DNA of 64,000 nucleotides, taken from assembly GCA_947247005.1 (NCBI GenBank), contig OX365952.1, forward strand, positions 31,312,222 to 31,376,221. The letters are read 5' to 3'. Position 1 is the stretch's first letter, and every line of letters begins with the position of its first letter. Origin of the DNA: Spisula solida. Its lineage: Eukaryota; Mollusca; Bivalvia; Venerida; Mactridae. Both the position numbers and the translations under genes were made by a program. The notes below the pieces were generated by a model. That model worked only from the letters and a program-made list of their open reading frames with translations, ran no database searches and had not been told where the DNA came from. Positions 25,801 to 38,252 of this stretch are shown piece after piece.

Positions 25801-28031
25801 ACGTCGAGTATGTCTGCAATTGTAATTTTCTTAAATTAAAACTTGCAAAACTTGTATTTCGGCATGTATCAATTTCGATCCATGTCTCTCCGAGTATGAG
25901 TTTGTGCTAGACTTGGGTGTTGAGAATAACAGGTGGATGACGTAAACAACACGTAACTTCTATTTTAGAACGTTTGGTTCAAAGTTCAAACAGACTTTTG
26001 GCAAAGCTTATTAAAACAATTGTTGTATTGTTCATGTTGTATTTAGTGTATGCACATTGCAGAAACGTAAAACAAACAGACGTCCAGTGCAAAACACATT
26101 CTAAGCGAAAACACAAACATAAGCATGGCTCTGAATTCAAACATAATTATCATTATGCTTGCAAAAATTATTTAATCATATACGGTGGTCAATGAAACCT
26201 TTTGGAAATCAATCATCAAATCACTAACTTGTACACGTAGATGACTTAGCCACAGACATTGTCGCGGAACTTGAAAGTAAATTTGATGGACAAACGCTCA
26301 TAGCAAAAAACCTGGCCCATCAACATATGGTGAAACTATAATAGCTAACAAAACACTTCTCTTTTTATGACCAGCTAATGTTGTAGGAGAGTGTGCTAAA
26401 TTGCTAATAATGTGTTGTCCATTTAATCATGACAAGTGCTAGAACATAAGTGGAGAATTTTATTGTCTGTAACGAAATACGGGTATATAATTATGGTCAC
26501 GTTTGAACAAGGTTATTTACAAAGACGAAGATCTGTAATATGCATGTCTGGGAGAAGACAATGTTAGACGTTGAGAAGGTCATCATTGCTCTCGGAGATT
26601 TCAAATCACTGACAAGGTCTTTTGTAAAGTTTAATGATATTTGGATAAAAGACAGCGGATTTTGATTGTCTGATGGTCAGCTTGAGGTGTAATCTTGGGT
26701 TGAAATCTGAGCACTAAAGGTTAACCTATGGGCACGAATAGAGCTTAGCCCAGACTCGACTGTTCAAATACTTGCTATAATGCTGGACAGTATAATATTA
26801 AACTCCTGTATAAGCGTTAGACGGAAAGATTGTTAACGTCAACTAAAACAACGATGAGTCTGTTTGAAAGTAAAGTTGGCCACAGTTGGCTGTGTTTTGG
26901 ATGTGAATGTAATATTTAATGAAATTATGAATAAAAATGTCAAATGTGAAAGTTTAAGGTACAAACCGATGGATCATTTTCATGAATACTACTCAAAAGA
27001 TTTACATCCTTTTTACAGTAAAATTATAGTATACTTAAGTGCAATATAATCTCGCGGTTTTATGACATAAATGAAATAAACCAAGCGCTTCTTACCAAGT
27101 TTTGATGTCCATATTTGCCGTAAAATTGATTATATTTTCGATTATTGAGGCAGAAAATGTTAATATGAAATTATACAGTTCATTCAGTAGAAACACGACT
27201 CATTTCCTATTTGGAAACATAATGTATACAAAATTCATAAACCGTTACATTACATGTATCATAATCAACAGGAGCGTAGACCTCATTCAGTATCTCTAAC
27301 TGATAATTATGTTGAAACTTCCGAGTCACTTCCACTGCATTGGTAAAATATATATTTGATTGTTAAGCTTCGGCGTTTCATGTTGCCTCCTCGAAAATCC
27401 ACAAAATCTACTGATTCAATCTCATTGATATAAAGTAGAGATTAGCATGTTAGTTTTAGACTTAGTACCTATCTCTGTTCTACCACGTTGGTATTAACGT
27501 CAAACACCGAGGCTTGTGTGATTGTATACGCTGGAACAGTCGTATCTACGTATCAATATTTATATTAGGAGTATATTTTGCTATAAAATAGATTTTTCTA
27601 CCCCCATTTGTGAGACCGACCGTTTGATAATCATACATAATTCAGCGGGTATCGGCAATATTTTTTTCAAAGCTTAAGGCGCTGTAAAATCGCAAAAAAC
27701 AGGAACTCCCGCGTGGTTTACTGCCGTATTTCAAAGCACTCGAATGTCGTAAACTACTTTTCGATTGTCGTAAATATATACCCGACGTTTTAGGGTTACT
27801 TAAGGCGAAGTGGAACAAGTGGTTGTGCTTTTTAAGTTCATCTCTACCATACGAGTATGAATACCTTCATCAGGTTTGTAGCAGTGCAATGATACACGAA
27901 GCAGATAAAATAATTGCTCCCTTTCAATATAACGAATGATCTCTTGAATTAAATCTATTGCTGTAATATATAGCGTGTATTGTTTGAACAGAATTATGAA
28001 ACTAACGCACAACAACAAACAATGTGAACGT
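22855..28031. other. Non-coding stretch
   Basis: No gene recognised. A SINE tail copy lies at 23129-23180 and a (GT)n tract near 23210. Open frames of up to 101 codons (24679-24984, minus) have no recognisable domain. Confidence 0.6.
23129..23180 (+). repeat. SINE tail copy
   Basis: CCGAAGCATCTCAGGTAGAA followed by ATCTCAACTC and TTTTGCTCA matches the tail found on the minus strand at 17476-17520. The element head is not evident here. Confidence 0.6.
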
Positions 28032-28350
28032 GATTCTGGTGTCTGGAAGCTTTAAGTTCGTCAGAGTTGTTCTTGTGTCTGACATCTTTAAGTTCGTCAG
28101 AGTTGTTCTTGTGTCTGAGAGCTTTAAGTTCGTCAGAGTTGTTCTTGTGTCTGACATCTTTAAGTTCATCTGAGTTGTTCTTGTGTCTGACATCTTTAAG
28201 TTCGTCAGAGTTGTTCTTGTGTCTGAAATCTTTAAGTTCATCTGAGTTGTTCTTGTGTCTGAAATCTTTAAGTTCATCTGAGTTGTTCTTGTGTCTGAAA
28301 TCTTTAAGTTCATCTGAGTTGTTTTTGTGTCTGAAATCTTTAAGTTCGCC
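28032..28350 (+). repeat. 36-bp minisatellite, nine copies
   Basis: The unit starts TTCGTCAGAG or TTCATCTGAG and continues TTGTTCTTGTGTCTGA...TCTTTAAG. Nine copies follow each other with few changes. Because 36 is a multiple of three and the unit has no stop in three of its frames, long frames appear on both strands. The longest (133 codons, minus, 27994-28395) repeats DELKDFRHKNNS. I see no start context, signal or neighbour exon that argues for a protein. Confidence 0.92.
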
Positions 28351-29589
28351 TGCTTTGTTCCGGTTTATCCGGCGGCAATGGTGGTTGTAAAACAAACTGA
28401 TTGGAAATTCATCGTTCTTAACTCGGTATCGTTTACTTGATCGGTTTTGTTACGTTATGTTTTGTTATGGACCACACAGAAATACGTTCCATTGTGTAAG
28501 TAATATTGGTTTATTAATTAATTAACCATCAGAGAACATTTAAAGTCCATATAGCAATCGTTTGATCTTTCTTCATTATTGACCTTCTAAACTACACATA
28601 CCTTGATGACGAAATGCTCAAACGTAGTATTCACAGCATAATTATGCCATTAGAATCGAGAATGTTCGTTTAACATCGGATTGAATATCACTGTCACAAT
28701 CGGATGTGATTTGTACGATCAAGCATTATGATAATGACAATACAACAGGACACGGTACAGTAATATATTCAGATAACATACATACATGTATTATTATTAT
28801 GTAAACAAGGTAACTCACTATAGAGTGGTCGTACAGATTAGCATAAATTAATATGTTAGATGCAAGTCTTTGTAACATTCACATTTTTGTATTATTTTAG
28901 CAAAGCTTTTGCATTGGCCACAATATCAAACCTTCACTGAATATTATACACGGTAAATACGTATTATATGATAACGATATTATAAAATACCCTAAACTTT
29001 AAAGTTATTTAGTTTTGGAAGCATTAGCTGATGTTGGTTTTGTGTCAGTTGAGGCGACTTGACACGATTCAGTTGAGTCTTGTATGTTTTACTTTATGTC
29101 AATGTAACAGGGTATTTCAAACCCATTTTGTGTGAAGTAAGCTTTGTTTACACCTCATCATTATGTAACTATCAATTGTAAATGGCACACTCGCGAAACC
29201 TACTCAATTTGTACAGGGGAAGACATTTTCCGTTTTTGATTTATTGCTCATCTCAAATTTCTATCAACGTTATGCCATCTAAAGTGAAACAGTTAACGAT
29301 TTTGTGTGAAATGTTCACGACACGTTGACAGTAAATAAACATGATCTCCAGTAAACGTTGCTATCAGGTTGACAGTTAACGTTGTTGCAGTTGCTGATAC
29401 GATCTTCGTAAATGTATGTTAAATCGTAAGTGATTATAAAGCTGCATACCAGGCACCCAGTTAACCGACGATCTGAGGGTGATACCTCTGGGTGTTAAAA
29501 TCCAATGATGTTACAGGTTGACACGGGCACGTTTTTTGCAGAATAAATCATCGAAATCATAAATATGTCGGACAGATTTTGCGCATTAT

Positions 29590-29700
29590 CATTGTTCGTG
29601 GTTTGTCATTTATGTTTTTGTGAGTTCCCTCGTGTGCCTTTTGTTCATTGCTATGCTGTTTCTGTTGAGTGCTGCCTTTCCTGTCCGATATGCTTTTATC
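29590..29700 (+). repeat. Fragment of dispersed repeat (GCTGCCTTCCCTGT family)
   Basis: GAGTGCTGCCTTTCCTGTCC at 29667, preceded by T-rich sequence with GTTTTTGTGAGTTCC, resembles the copies at 39321, 52224 and 56221. A shorter related piece (GAGTGCTGCCTTACCTGTCC) lies at 30199-30218. Confidence 0.5.
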
Positions 29701-32101
29701 AATTTGCTACTTTGTAGCGCGACATTACCCTACTTAGCGTAAGTATTGTTATCGCGTACAGAACACATTAAAATGTGTCGTTTTTTGTCAAGTCTCGCTC
29801 CATATTTTAATTCTTTTATTTTAATTACACTTTATAGGATCACAGTCTGTATTTACTGAGTGGAAGAGATGTATGTTTATATGTTTTATAATAGAACAGG
29901 CTCCGTAATATTGCGTTGGAGCGAATGTTTTTTTTTAAATATCTATTGGCTTTTGCTATCTGCAGAGACGTAAATTTTAACCAAAAGACAAAGGAAACCT
30001 CGCAATTTTATATTTTAATATTCCTTTGAAAATATGACTACACAGCTCGTTTCGTGGACTAGGTCACACTATTGCTCGTATTGCATATGCAATGTACATG
30101 TTCGAGCAATGTGCATGTTGATCTATCTAGGGGTGTTTTTGTTATTCTTTATGACACCAAACAGATCATGACGTTGCCAAATGAGGCTGGGTTAAGTCGA
30201 GTGCTGCCTTACCTGTCCAGCTTGTGGTCAATTGAAGGTGTTGTGTTTCATTTTCAAGTCAGTATAACATAGTGCGTCTGGACAGAACTTACTGTCCACA
30301 GTTTTTAGAAAATGTTTGTGCGATCTGCAATTACATACGAGGTTCATCATTTGAAAGGACGGATGGCTATTTTCGACTACAGTTAACAGTTGTCCACCTA
30401 GTATGGTCCCTGTCATTTTTAACAAACTGTTAGTCACAGATCTGAATCTACGTAACTGCAACATTTACCAAATCCTCTAACCACTAGTCAGTGTCCTATC
30501 CTCTGATAGTAGGACTAGTAGGCCTATTCGTGTAAAGCAGCTCAGTAGATTCCTGAGCATTCACCGTAAAAGTTCAGAAATTTTTAGGAGATTTGTGGTT
30601 AATTAGGCATAATTATGTATTTATCACAGCGGGTGGCTTACTATCCCCTTGCTTAGAGCGGTACATACGTTCACCTGACTTGTAAGTACCAGCCCATAAC
30701 AAGTATCAGACAATACAAACAATTTATGGGAAGGAAAAAAAGATGCATTGTACTGCGTACCAAACATTAATGATCCAAATGATTAGGTAATGATTTATGG
30801 AATTCGGGTTATCTTTGTGGTATTAATTTTATATATTTCGAACAGTATGGAAAAGAATAGAACACTATTTAAGTACATATATTGTTTAAGACATTGGCAT
30901 ATTACTAAGAGCAAATAAAAAGTATATATGTGCGTATGCAAGCACTCAGCGTTAAATCAAAGTGTCCATGGGTCATGTGCAAAGACATTTATGCTGATCT
31001 GTAAACAGGTACATGCACTTGATAAAACACAAAAATTAGCATAAGTATCACCATTAGGACACTGGTACATTTCTACAATATATGTACATTAGCATGAACA
31101 CGAAAACACGGTAAATGGCATATTTTCTATTTACATATATACATGTTTGTCAAGGTTTTTTCACCACTAAAAGGGCACGATATACGAAGGGTAATAATAC
31201 TTTACGCGCATTAAGTAATCATCGCCGGTGCGTGTAAAAACACAGCAACAAAAATAGGTCAAGAAAACGCATTGTAAGAATTACACCTTAAGTAATGAAT
31301 CGTTTATGATTACTGCTATTTTGTGAAGTTTACTAATGAGTGAGCGTCAACTCACTGTGACAGTATAACGCCCAAAGCGGTAACGCGAAAACCATTTTAA
31401 TTTATGGCCAATTATTCAGAGTAACACCTCCCTGACACTCGCGCGTCTTTGTAGTTGGGGGAAACTAATTGCAGGAATGGTTTTAACTTAAAAAAAATGT
31501 CAACCGTTATTGAAAATGGCAATTTGTGTTGTTGCTTCTGTGTTAAAGTAAGGTACACAATTTAAAGGGTGTTTTGTTTACAAGTATCTAGCAGTCGTTT
31601 GTAACTGTGATTCGTATACAACCTCCGTTCTATATCATATAAATTGTAACTTTAGACATTTGGCATGCCATTTTCCCTTGGTTTTGGGGAGGGTGTTGCG
31701 GATGCGGGTTTTAAATGTATAAACTATTGTTTTTGTGACATTACCCAACCCCTACCCACCTGATCGTATGAGGTTTCTAATATGATACCCGGTACATATT
31801 CGATATATAGAAAGAATAATACAACACTACTAACTTTTCATATCTTGGCACGTGACTAGATCAAGTGTCAAATTTATGATTAACGAAATATACAATATAA
31901 TATAAGTCGTACATATGGGAGTTGCAGCCAGATATATAGCAATAAATTGTTATGAACATTGTATGATTGTTGTATTATGTATACTGACCTACATTAGAAA
32001 CGTTCTAGTAAGTGAATGCTTTGCTTTCAACATTTATTATGAAGACTTCACTACCATACTTGGAAGTCATGCATGGATATCCAAACCTTGATCATTTGGA
32101 G

Positions 32102-32312
32102 TACTGTTTTTGTGGTGGATTAATTTCCGTTAATTCCACGGATGAAATATAACGCAAAAAATAATCCCCTCGAATAATTGACCACAACAATACGTAGCAG
32201 GTGATTTTTATTTCAATATTTTAAATCCATGAATTTAAGAAACCACCAAAAACAATTTAACAAAACCCGAAAGATTTAATACCCGCCGCAGAAAATTCAT
32301 GATTGTACAGTA
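32102..32312 (+). mobile_element. MITE-like element with TACTGT ends, 211 bp
   Basis: The left end TACTGTTTTTGTGGTGGATT and the right end, which reads TACTGTACAATCATGAATTT in reverse, form degenerate inverted repeats. The body has GGATTAATTTCCG and CATGAATTTAAGAAACC-type strings, as in the elements at 36642 and 39723. Confidence 0.6.
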
Positions 32313-32730
32313 AATGAAAATAATTGTACTTAGGAGTCCATTTTGAAAGTGCAGATTTAACTATGCTGAGATATATTGCATCTAACATGTCACGTTGCCG
32401 TATTTCTCTCAATATCTAAACCACACTGCGTTTATTTTGTCGCGAAGTATACTCATAATCAACATGGCCACGTGGGTATATATGATGACATTATACGTTC
32501 CTGCACGATGTCACGTGCATAGTTTATCTAATGTTTTATATAGTTATTAATTTGGCATCATTCATTGAGTAATTTCGTATCGTATCGCAACATATTTCTG
32601 TGATAACAATGTGAATATTTCTGGTTTGTATATCAACAATGAGATTGCTACAATACTTGGTGGCAAGGCTGCTAGTCGTTACAACACATAGTTTCATTTA
32701 TCTGCCAAAATAGTACGTTTTCTTGTCAAA

Positions 32731-32870
32731 ACATTGCATAGCACACGTTGTTTATGTGAAGGCATTCTAAGCACAAGTGTTGACCTTATTGCGTAAACAT
32801 ACATTGCATAGCACACGTTTTTTATGTGAAGGCATTCTAAGCACAAGTGTTGACCTTATTGCGTAAAAAT
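32731..32870 (+). repeat. 70-bp tandem duplication
   Basis: ACATTGCATAGCACACGTT at 32731 repeats at 32801, and both copies end GACCTTATTGCGTAAA. They are almost identical, so the event is recent. Confidence 0.92.
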
Positions 32871-33063
32871 GCGCATTTATGTTTCTTATAATATTTTAAG
32901 AGATCGACCAATCGTTGGGATTAGATTTCGTGGTCGAGTTCAATAACGAAAACCACGAAAATTCAACTCCTTCGAAAAATAATGATTTTATAGTATATAT
33001 AATAAAGTTTAGGCGAACTGTTTTGTGTACAAAACGTAACTAGGAATGGATAAGATTACATCA

Positions 33064-33114
33064 AGAGAAATGAGGAGTTGAATATCATCGAGAAATGAGG
33101 AGTTGAATATCATC
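33064..33114 (+). repeat. 26-bp tandem duplication
   Basis: GAGAAATGAGGAGTTGAATA and the following TCATC occur twice in direct succession. Confidence 0.85.
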
Positions 33115-35835
33115 TTGAACTATATTATGATGTTTCGATCACGCCGGAATGTCGGAAGTTTCAAATTAACGGTACCGATTTCGACGGTTGATTTGACATT
33201 TCAGTAATCGCAGCATCTGAATAATTTCAATATGTCTACAAAAATGCAGATGTTTGCATATTTCATAGTTATCAAATACATATCGTTACAGCATCTTATC
33301 TCCCCAAATACAACCATTTATTTTAATCAAAACTCCTCTCTATTTCTCTTTGATAGATAGTGATCTAATATTCCATTTTTCAAATTTTTTCTCATTGAAT
33401 GCGATTTTGATTTATATGCATTGCGTTTGTATTTTATTTGTGTATGTAGATTCTAACATTAAATAGTCATATATAGCTATCCACATCCAGTACAAACTGT
33501 GATTACTTTAAAATTTTAGGATCACTTAAACCAAGATGTAGAAGACTTATATACTATAACGTTTTTAAACGAATATTATATTATTTCGAAAATGTAGCTC
33601 TAGTCGGGGTATTACATCAGGGGCTCGTACTTTGTATGCATTGCTTTTGTTTTAAAAACGGACAAAGTGTACATTGTCAAAGTAACCGTTCCAGACAATT
33701 TGTTCATCGGACTTACCTACTCGGGTTCTTAATAATGGCTTTTGACAGGCCATCTTTATGATACTAAAAACGCTGACTCATGATTGTACTAGCAATGATT
33801 CGATAACATGTCTATACGTCGTCTAGATGTAGAAAAAGTGATGTATTTCGTTTCAAAGAAAAGAAAACATATCAATAATACTTGTTGTTGATTTGTGTGT
33901 GTGTTTATCAAGTTTCAATCAATCATAATTCACTAAAACTAGACATAGGATGATACGGTTGATGTTCGCGGACGTGAAGTAGGCCTAGCCGAGCGAGAAG
34001 TTGTTTCAACCATTTTATTCGCATGATTTCTGATGCCTTTATCTTATCTATAAGAATAATCAAATATAATTTAACGTAACGGTATCCAAATGTTATCGTT
34101 TAAGACATTTAATTTCACCTAATAATTGTATACTCATCAACAAAAGAAAACCTTCAGTTTGGTGTTTTTCATTTCATTGAAATTTCACAGCTCGTCGCGA
34201 TATAGTATCAATGTATTGTAAGTTTCAAGGTAAAAAGAATTAAAGCTAAAAGACAGTGTTGTCATTTTCTTTTGAATGTTCTAAGTTTGATTGACTGTTA
34301 TTTTTTTCTGAATACAAAATCTAACTTCTGATATAATGATGCATTTCTTTTACAAGTTCATGTATTTGTGCAAGGCTTACATGGTTATTAACATTATTTG
34401 AGGCCAAACACGTCCAACTCTTAATTATATTGTCGTGTTTGAATACAGATCGCTGGCTTAGAATTCGAAGGTCGTAAGTACAAAATCATAACTTTGAGAA
34501 AACAAGAATAAACTGTCTGAAAACAACTCTGTACTTATGGGAAAACAAGCTTTTCCATCCTCAATTTGGTCAACATGACCACTTGCGATTTTCATGAAAT
34601 AAGACTCATAAGAAGCGCATTGAGATGGAGATTTCAAATGCTAACTCTTAGTCAGCGAGATAATGTCTTGCTTGGTTTTTAACTTTTGATCTAAATTGTA
34701 TTCATGGCGAAATATGTTAAAGTGTCAAAGTCAAAAATAAAAAAAGACCAAACAGCCAGGATGTGGTGTTCAATTTACGGTAGCATACTAAACACGCCCA
34801 TGTTCTTCCATCATAGGGAAAACTTATAGATGAAACAAACGAACTGTATAGATAGGATAATCTGATGACTTGTTGTAACTGTGGCCTGGATAGATTTACT
34901 CGATTACGCTACAGTACTGGTAACTATTGAATGGTAATGCATTTGTAATAGATTTAAGACAATAGTTCTTTTACTGCAACGGACAATATAAATGAACTTT
35001 GTGTGCGTTTTTTTGTTGGACCTCGATCATATGCCCGGTGACGTGTGTTCATCCGCGAAATAATTTAATTAAGATTATCACAATACGCCAGATTAGCTAC
35101 GCACACTAGTTGGTTAACTGGCATTGTGTATTCTTAATGAGACATGAACTATTTCTGTTAGGGCGCTCGGGGATAATTCCTTAAAACACAGCTTGTCGAT
35201 GCTACATTACACTCGATGTATGGACGAAAAAACAATGTTAGTTAAACTGCGGTGGATTTTGAACGATTTGGGAGAGAGATTAATACATTTAATCATATTA
35301 TTATAGTGTGAACGCTTAAATAACCTGTTTGATTTTAGACACATTACCCATTTCACACAACATGAACTAATCGAATTAACTGTTTTCGTTTTTAAAGATA
35401 TCTAAACATTTATTCGGTTTAAGCCCATTACGTTTTTAATATGTTATCGATACGAGAGAAGCTTCAACATTTGGAGATTTTGATATTTTAGACAATTTAT
35501 CATATTGCTCTCATGATAGATATATGTCATAATTTATATATATGACGTTGTCTGATTACGTAAGATCCTGGATTAATGTATAAGCAGTATATAATACACA
35601 TTTATTATGTCATTCTTGGTTCAATGTCCTGTACACAGATTATGACCTAACACTAGAGCCAACATCCTACCGATGCTTTGGCTTTGTTTGTGTTGGCATT
35701 TTGACATTACTAAGCTAAAGAACTATACTATATGTAACTCTATCATGTTTTTGGTATTTGTTTCCATTGACAAAATATATTTTTTCTGTCAAAGAGATTT
35801 GCATTTTCCAGAGAACATTCATAGCTGTTAAATAA

Positions 35836-35970
35836 TCTCTCTAAGCAAAAATAATCTCTAAGAAACACATATCTAGTCTCTAAACAAGAAATACTCTCTA
35901 AACCAGGATTAAATTCCAGGGAACAAAATAAACAAATACTCTCTAAGCCAGAAATACTTTCTAAACAACA
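35836..35970 (+). repeat. Degenerate CTCTCTAA minisatellite
   Basis: ATCTCTCTAAGCAAAAATAA, ACTCTCTAAACCAGG and ACTCTCTAAGCCAGAAATAC recur at irregular distances of about 20 to 60 bp. The minus-strand frame across it repeats LESI-like strings but is not a recognised protein. Confidence 0.5.
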
Positions 35971-36641
35971 ACACATTTTAGCAAACAATATCAAGGCAAC
36001 GAGTAATATCTTAGCCAGAAACACAGCTGCATTTCAAAGTAACAATAACCCAACGCATAGCTGGCTTAGACAAATGATCAAAAATAAAAGAATAGTGCGG
36101 TATCAACGACGAAATCTTGGCCGGTGTAGTATTGGCGATACATAACACCCTTAGTGATATCTTAGAATTAATTATTTACAACTGACCAATGTATAAATCA
36201 TTATTGTTTTGATATACATCGCTTGTTGCTAGAATAATGCAGCGGTGGTTGACAGCCATGCGTGATAAGTCATCATTACATTCACACACGTGATTAAATA
36301 TAAATAACAACACATATGTGGGGCAAGTAATGTTAGACCAGGTCATGATTTATGACCAGTGTCCAGTCGACACTTCATCACCTACGCTTAGGGTATAAAT
36401 GAATCCGACCACTCATCTTGTACGCACTGACATGAACATTGGTAACCACTGACCACTACATACTGTTACTGTTGACCGTTACATGGTGGTCAAGGGGGCA
36501 AGACAAGTACACTATGTCCGAACATAGTACACAACAAATTAACGTCCAATTACTAACCAATCAAACATAGATAATGTAAATGAGCAATTGGACGTACAGG
36601 TTATTAATAACAATAATACATGTCTTGAACTGTGTGTAGTG

Positions 36642-36847
36642 TACGGTCAAACAATTATTATTTGCGGGCGATTAATTTTCGTTGGTTCTGCGGATGGACT
36701 TGACCAAGATATCAAGTTGAGTCCTATGATTTAACCATTCCTATGGTGTTATTCTTGTAATACAAGTATACACATGTATGATCAGGCGACATTACATTTA
36801 CTAAAATTCACGAAATGAATGCCAGCGGAATTGAATCATTTACAGTA
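36642..36847 (+). mobile_element. MITE-like element with TACTGTA ends, 206 bp
   Basis: The left end is TACGGTCAAACAATTATTAT and the right end GAATCATTTACAGTA. The body contains GCGATTAATTTTCGTTGG near the left and TTCACGAAATGAATG near the right, the same layout as the copies at 32102 and 39723. Confidence 0.6.
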
Positions 36848-37360
36848 CAATATAGTAACAGACTTCAAAGCATTGCGGAAAATTATGCTCGGTATATTTC
36901 TTCTTCTTCAAAAGCAGCGTGTAATATGAACGTGTTATTAGAAGTAAAGTTTGTATATTAAAATTGTTACTCCCTCCAAGGTCATTGGCCTTTGAGTTCC
37001 TAACATGATCACCGTTTTTGTCCTAGATTGTATTACATTCCGAAAATCGTCTTGTTATCTGGAGTATGTATCAGAGTAAAATCAAACACAATATCTAGTC
37101 AATATTCGAGTACCATTCTAATAGTTAGTCATATATTACTTCTCGTCTACCAAGCCGACCACTACATTCAAACGTTTTAACGCATCAAGGAGATATCTAA
37201 GATATATCGCATACAGAAGCCTTTGAAGCAGTAGCTTCGGAGGTGAGGCATCAGGAGCGGCGATCGCTTCCCAAATATTTTGGCGAGCAACTACAAGATT
37301 GTTTACAAACATCAAAATTAGTTATTTGGGTGGAATACAGGAATTTAGAAAAAAAGATTA

Positions 37361-37615
37361 CTAAATCCTTTCTCAAAATTGCTATTATGCTCTTACCAGT
37401 CTTGAACAGAGCTATTTCTCTTCGGTAGCCAGTGATTAATGGATAACGTACATAAGGTTTGGATATGCCAATCTCAAAACAATACTATCTATGACTTTAT
37501 CCTTTCTAAAAATGGGTATATGCTCTTACTGAGCTATTTTCTCTTCAGTAGCCAGTAGTTAATGCATAACGTATATAGCATTATGTTTGTATATTCTAAT
37601 CTCAAAACAAGTATA
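37361..37615 (+). repeat. Diverged tandem duplication, unit about 130 bp
   Basis: ATCCTTTCT, ATGCTCTTAC, GAGCTATTT, CTCTTC, GTAGCCAGT, TTAATG, ATAACGTA and AATCTCAAAACAA occur in the same order in 37361-37485 and 37493-37615. Confidence 0.8.
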
Positions 37616-38180
37616 GAGCATTGTGTTTGAACTAGCAGCCATGCTCTTAGTCACGTTTGTTGGGTGTAAATATGTCAGTTGATTAAAATCTCAGGTACAG
37701 GCACAGTCGTTCCTAATTGTTAAACCACTTAGAACATTCAATTTTGATCGGTTTAGAGATGTTTCATTTTCAAAATAAGTTCTTGATAACAATGAGGTGA
37801 AGATATATGCAATAGTTATCGCAAACTGCAATCCCTTCCCAGCAGGAGTCGGTACCTTAATTGTTAAACGATAAAAACTAAACAATTCCGATTTATCTTC
37901 AAAGGGCAACTTTCACTATGAGATCGGTATACTTAATATCTTAAAATCCCTACCTTACGAAATCGGTTGGATCATATTTTCATTAAATGATAACACTATT
38001 TATCGCTGGTGCAATTTTCACCATGTGAGCGATTCCATTAAGATTAAACGAAGTTGGGAACAAATATTCACTAATCTTGAAATATTATTAGTTATGAAGT
38101 GTAGACATAATTCCATAACTAATTCCCACCTCTCATTGTTGACACATTTGTTGATGTTATCTCACTTTTTATATTTTCAG

Positions 38181-38252
38181 AGATTTAAGTTTCAACAAAA
38201 TCAAAACAATTGGAAAGAGAACGTTGAAGGGATCCAAGGTGTTGAAAAATTT
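38181..38252 (+). CDS. slit: slit exon: D1 LRR (third from the end of D1)
   Basis: A 72-bp exon between a TTTTCAG acceptor and a GTAAGT donor, entered and left in phase 2. It reads [15 protein letters not shown]...KNL, one 24-residue LRR, and aligns with the D1 repeat DLSENQIQAIPRKAF of vertebrate Slit2 (recalled from the family). This is the first exon I can recognise in the window. The split last codon is completed by the next exon as TTA (Leu). The intron that follows is the longest here, 5074 bp, and begins with a 39-bp minisatellite. Confidence 0.9.

Larger units (their letters stand above)
28351..38180. other. Non-coding stretch upstream of the first recognised slit exon
   Basis: I looked for the missing D1 exons (72-bp LRR exons, an N-cap, a signal peptide) next to TTTCAG-type acceptors and found none. 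Features present: dispersed-repeat fragments near 29667 and 30199, duplications at 32731, 33064 and 37361, TACTGTA-ended MITEs at 32102 and 36642, and a CTCTCTAA-rich stretch at 35836-35970. Confidence 0.55.

Noticed and set aside
27994..28395. 133-codon minus-strand frame with DELKDFRHKNNS repeats as a gene
   Set aside because: It is the read-through of a 36-bp minisatellite without stops. Two other frames are open as well, and no flanking exon or signal supports a protein.
30610..30686. Possible upstream slit LRR exon before the GTAAGT at about 30682
   Set aside because: The phase 2 reading before the donor (CLERYIRSPD) lacks the LxLxxNxI pattern, and no acceptor lies 72 bp upstream.
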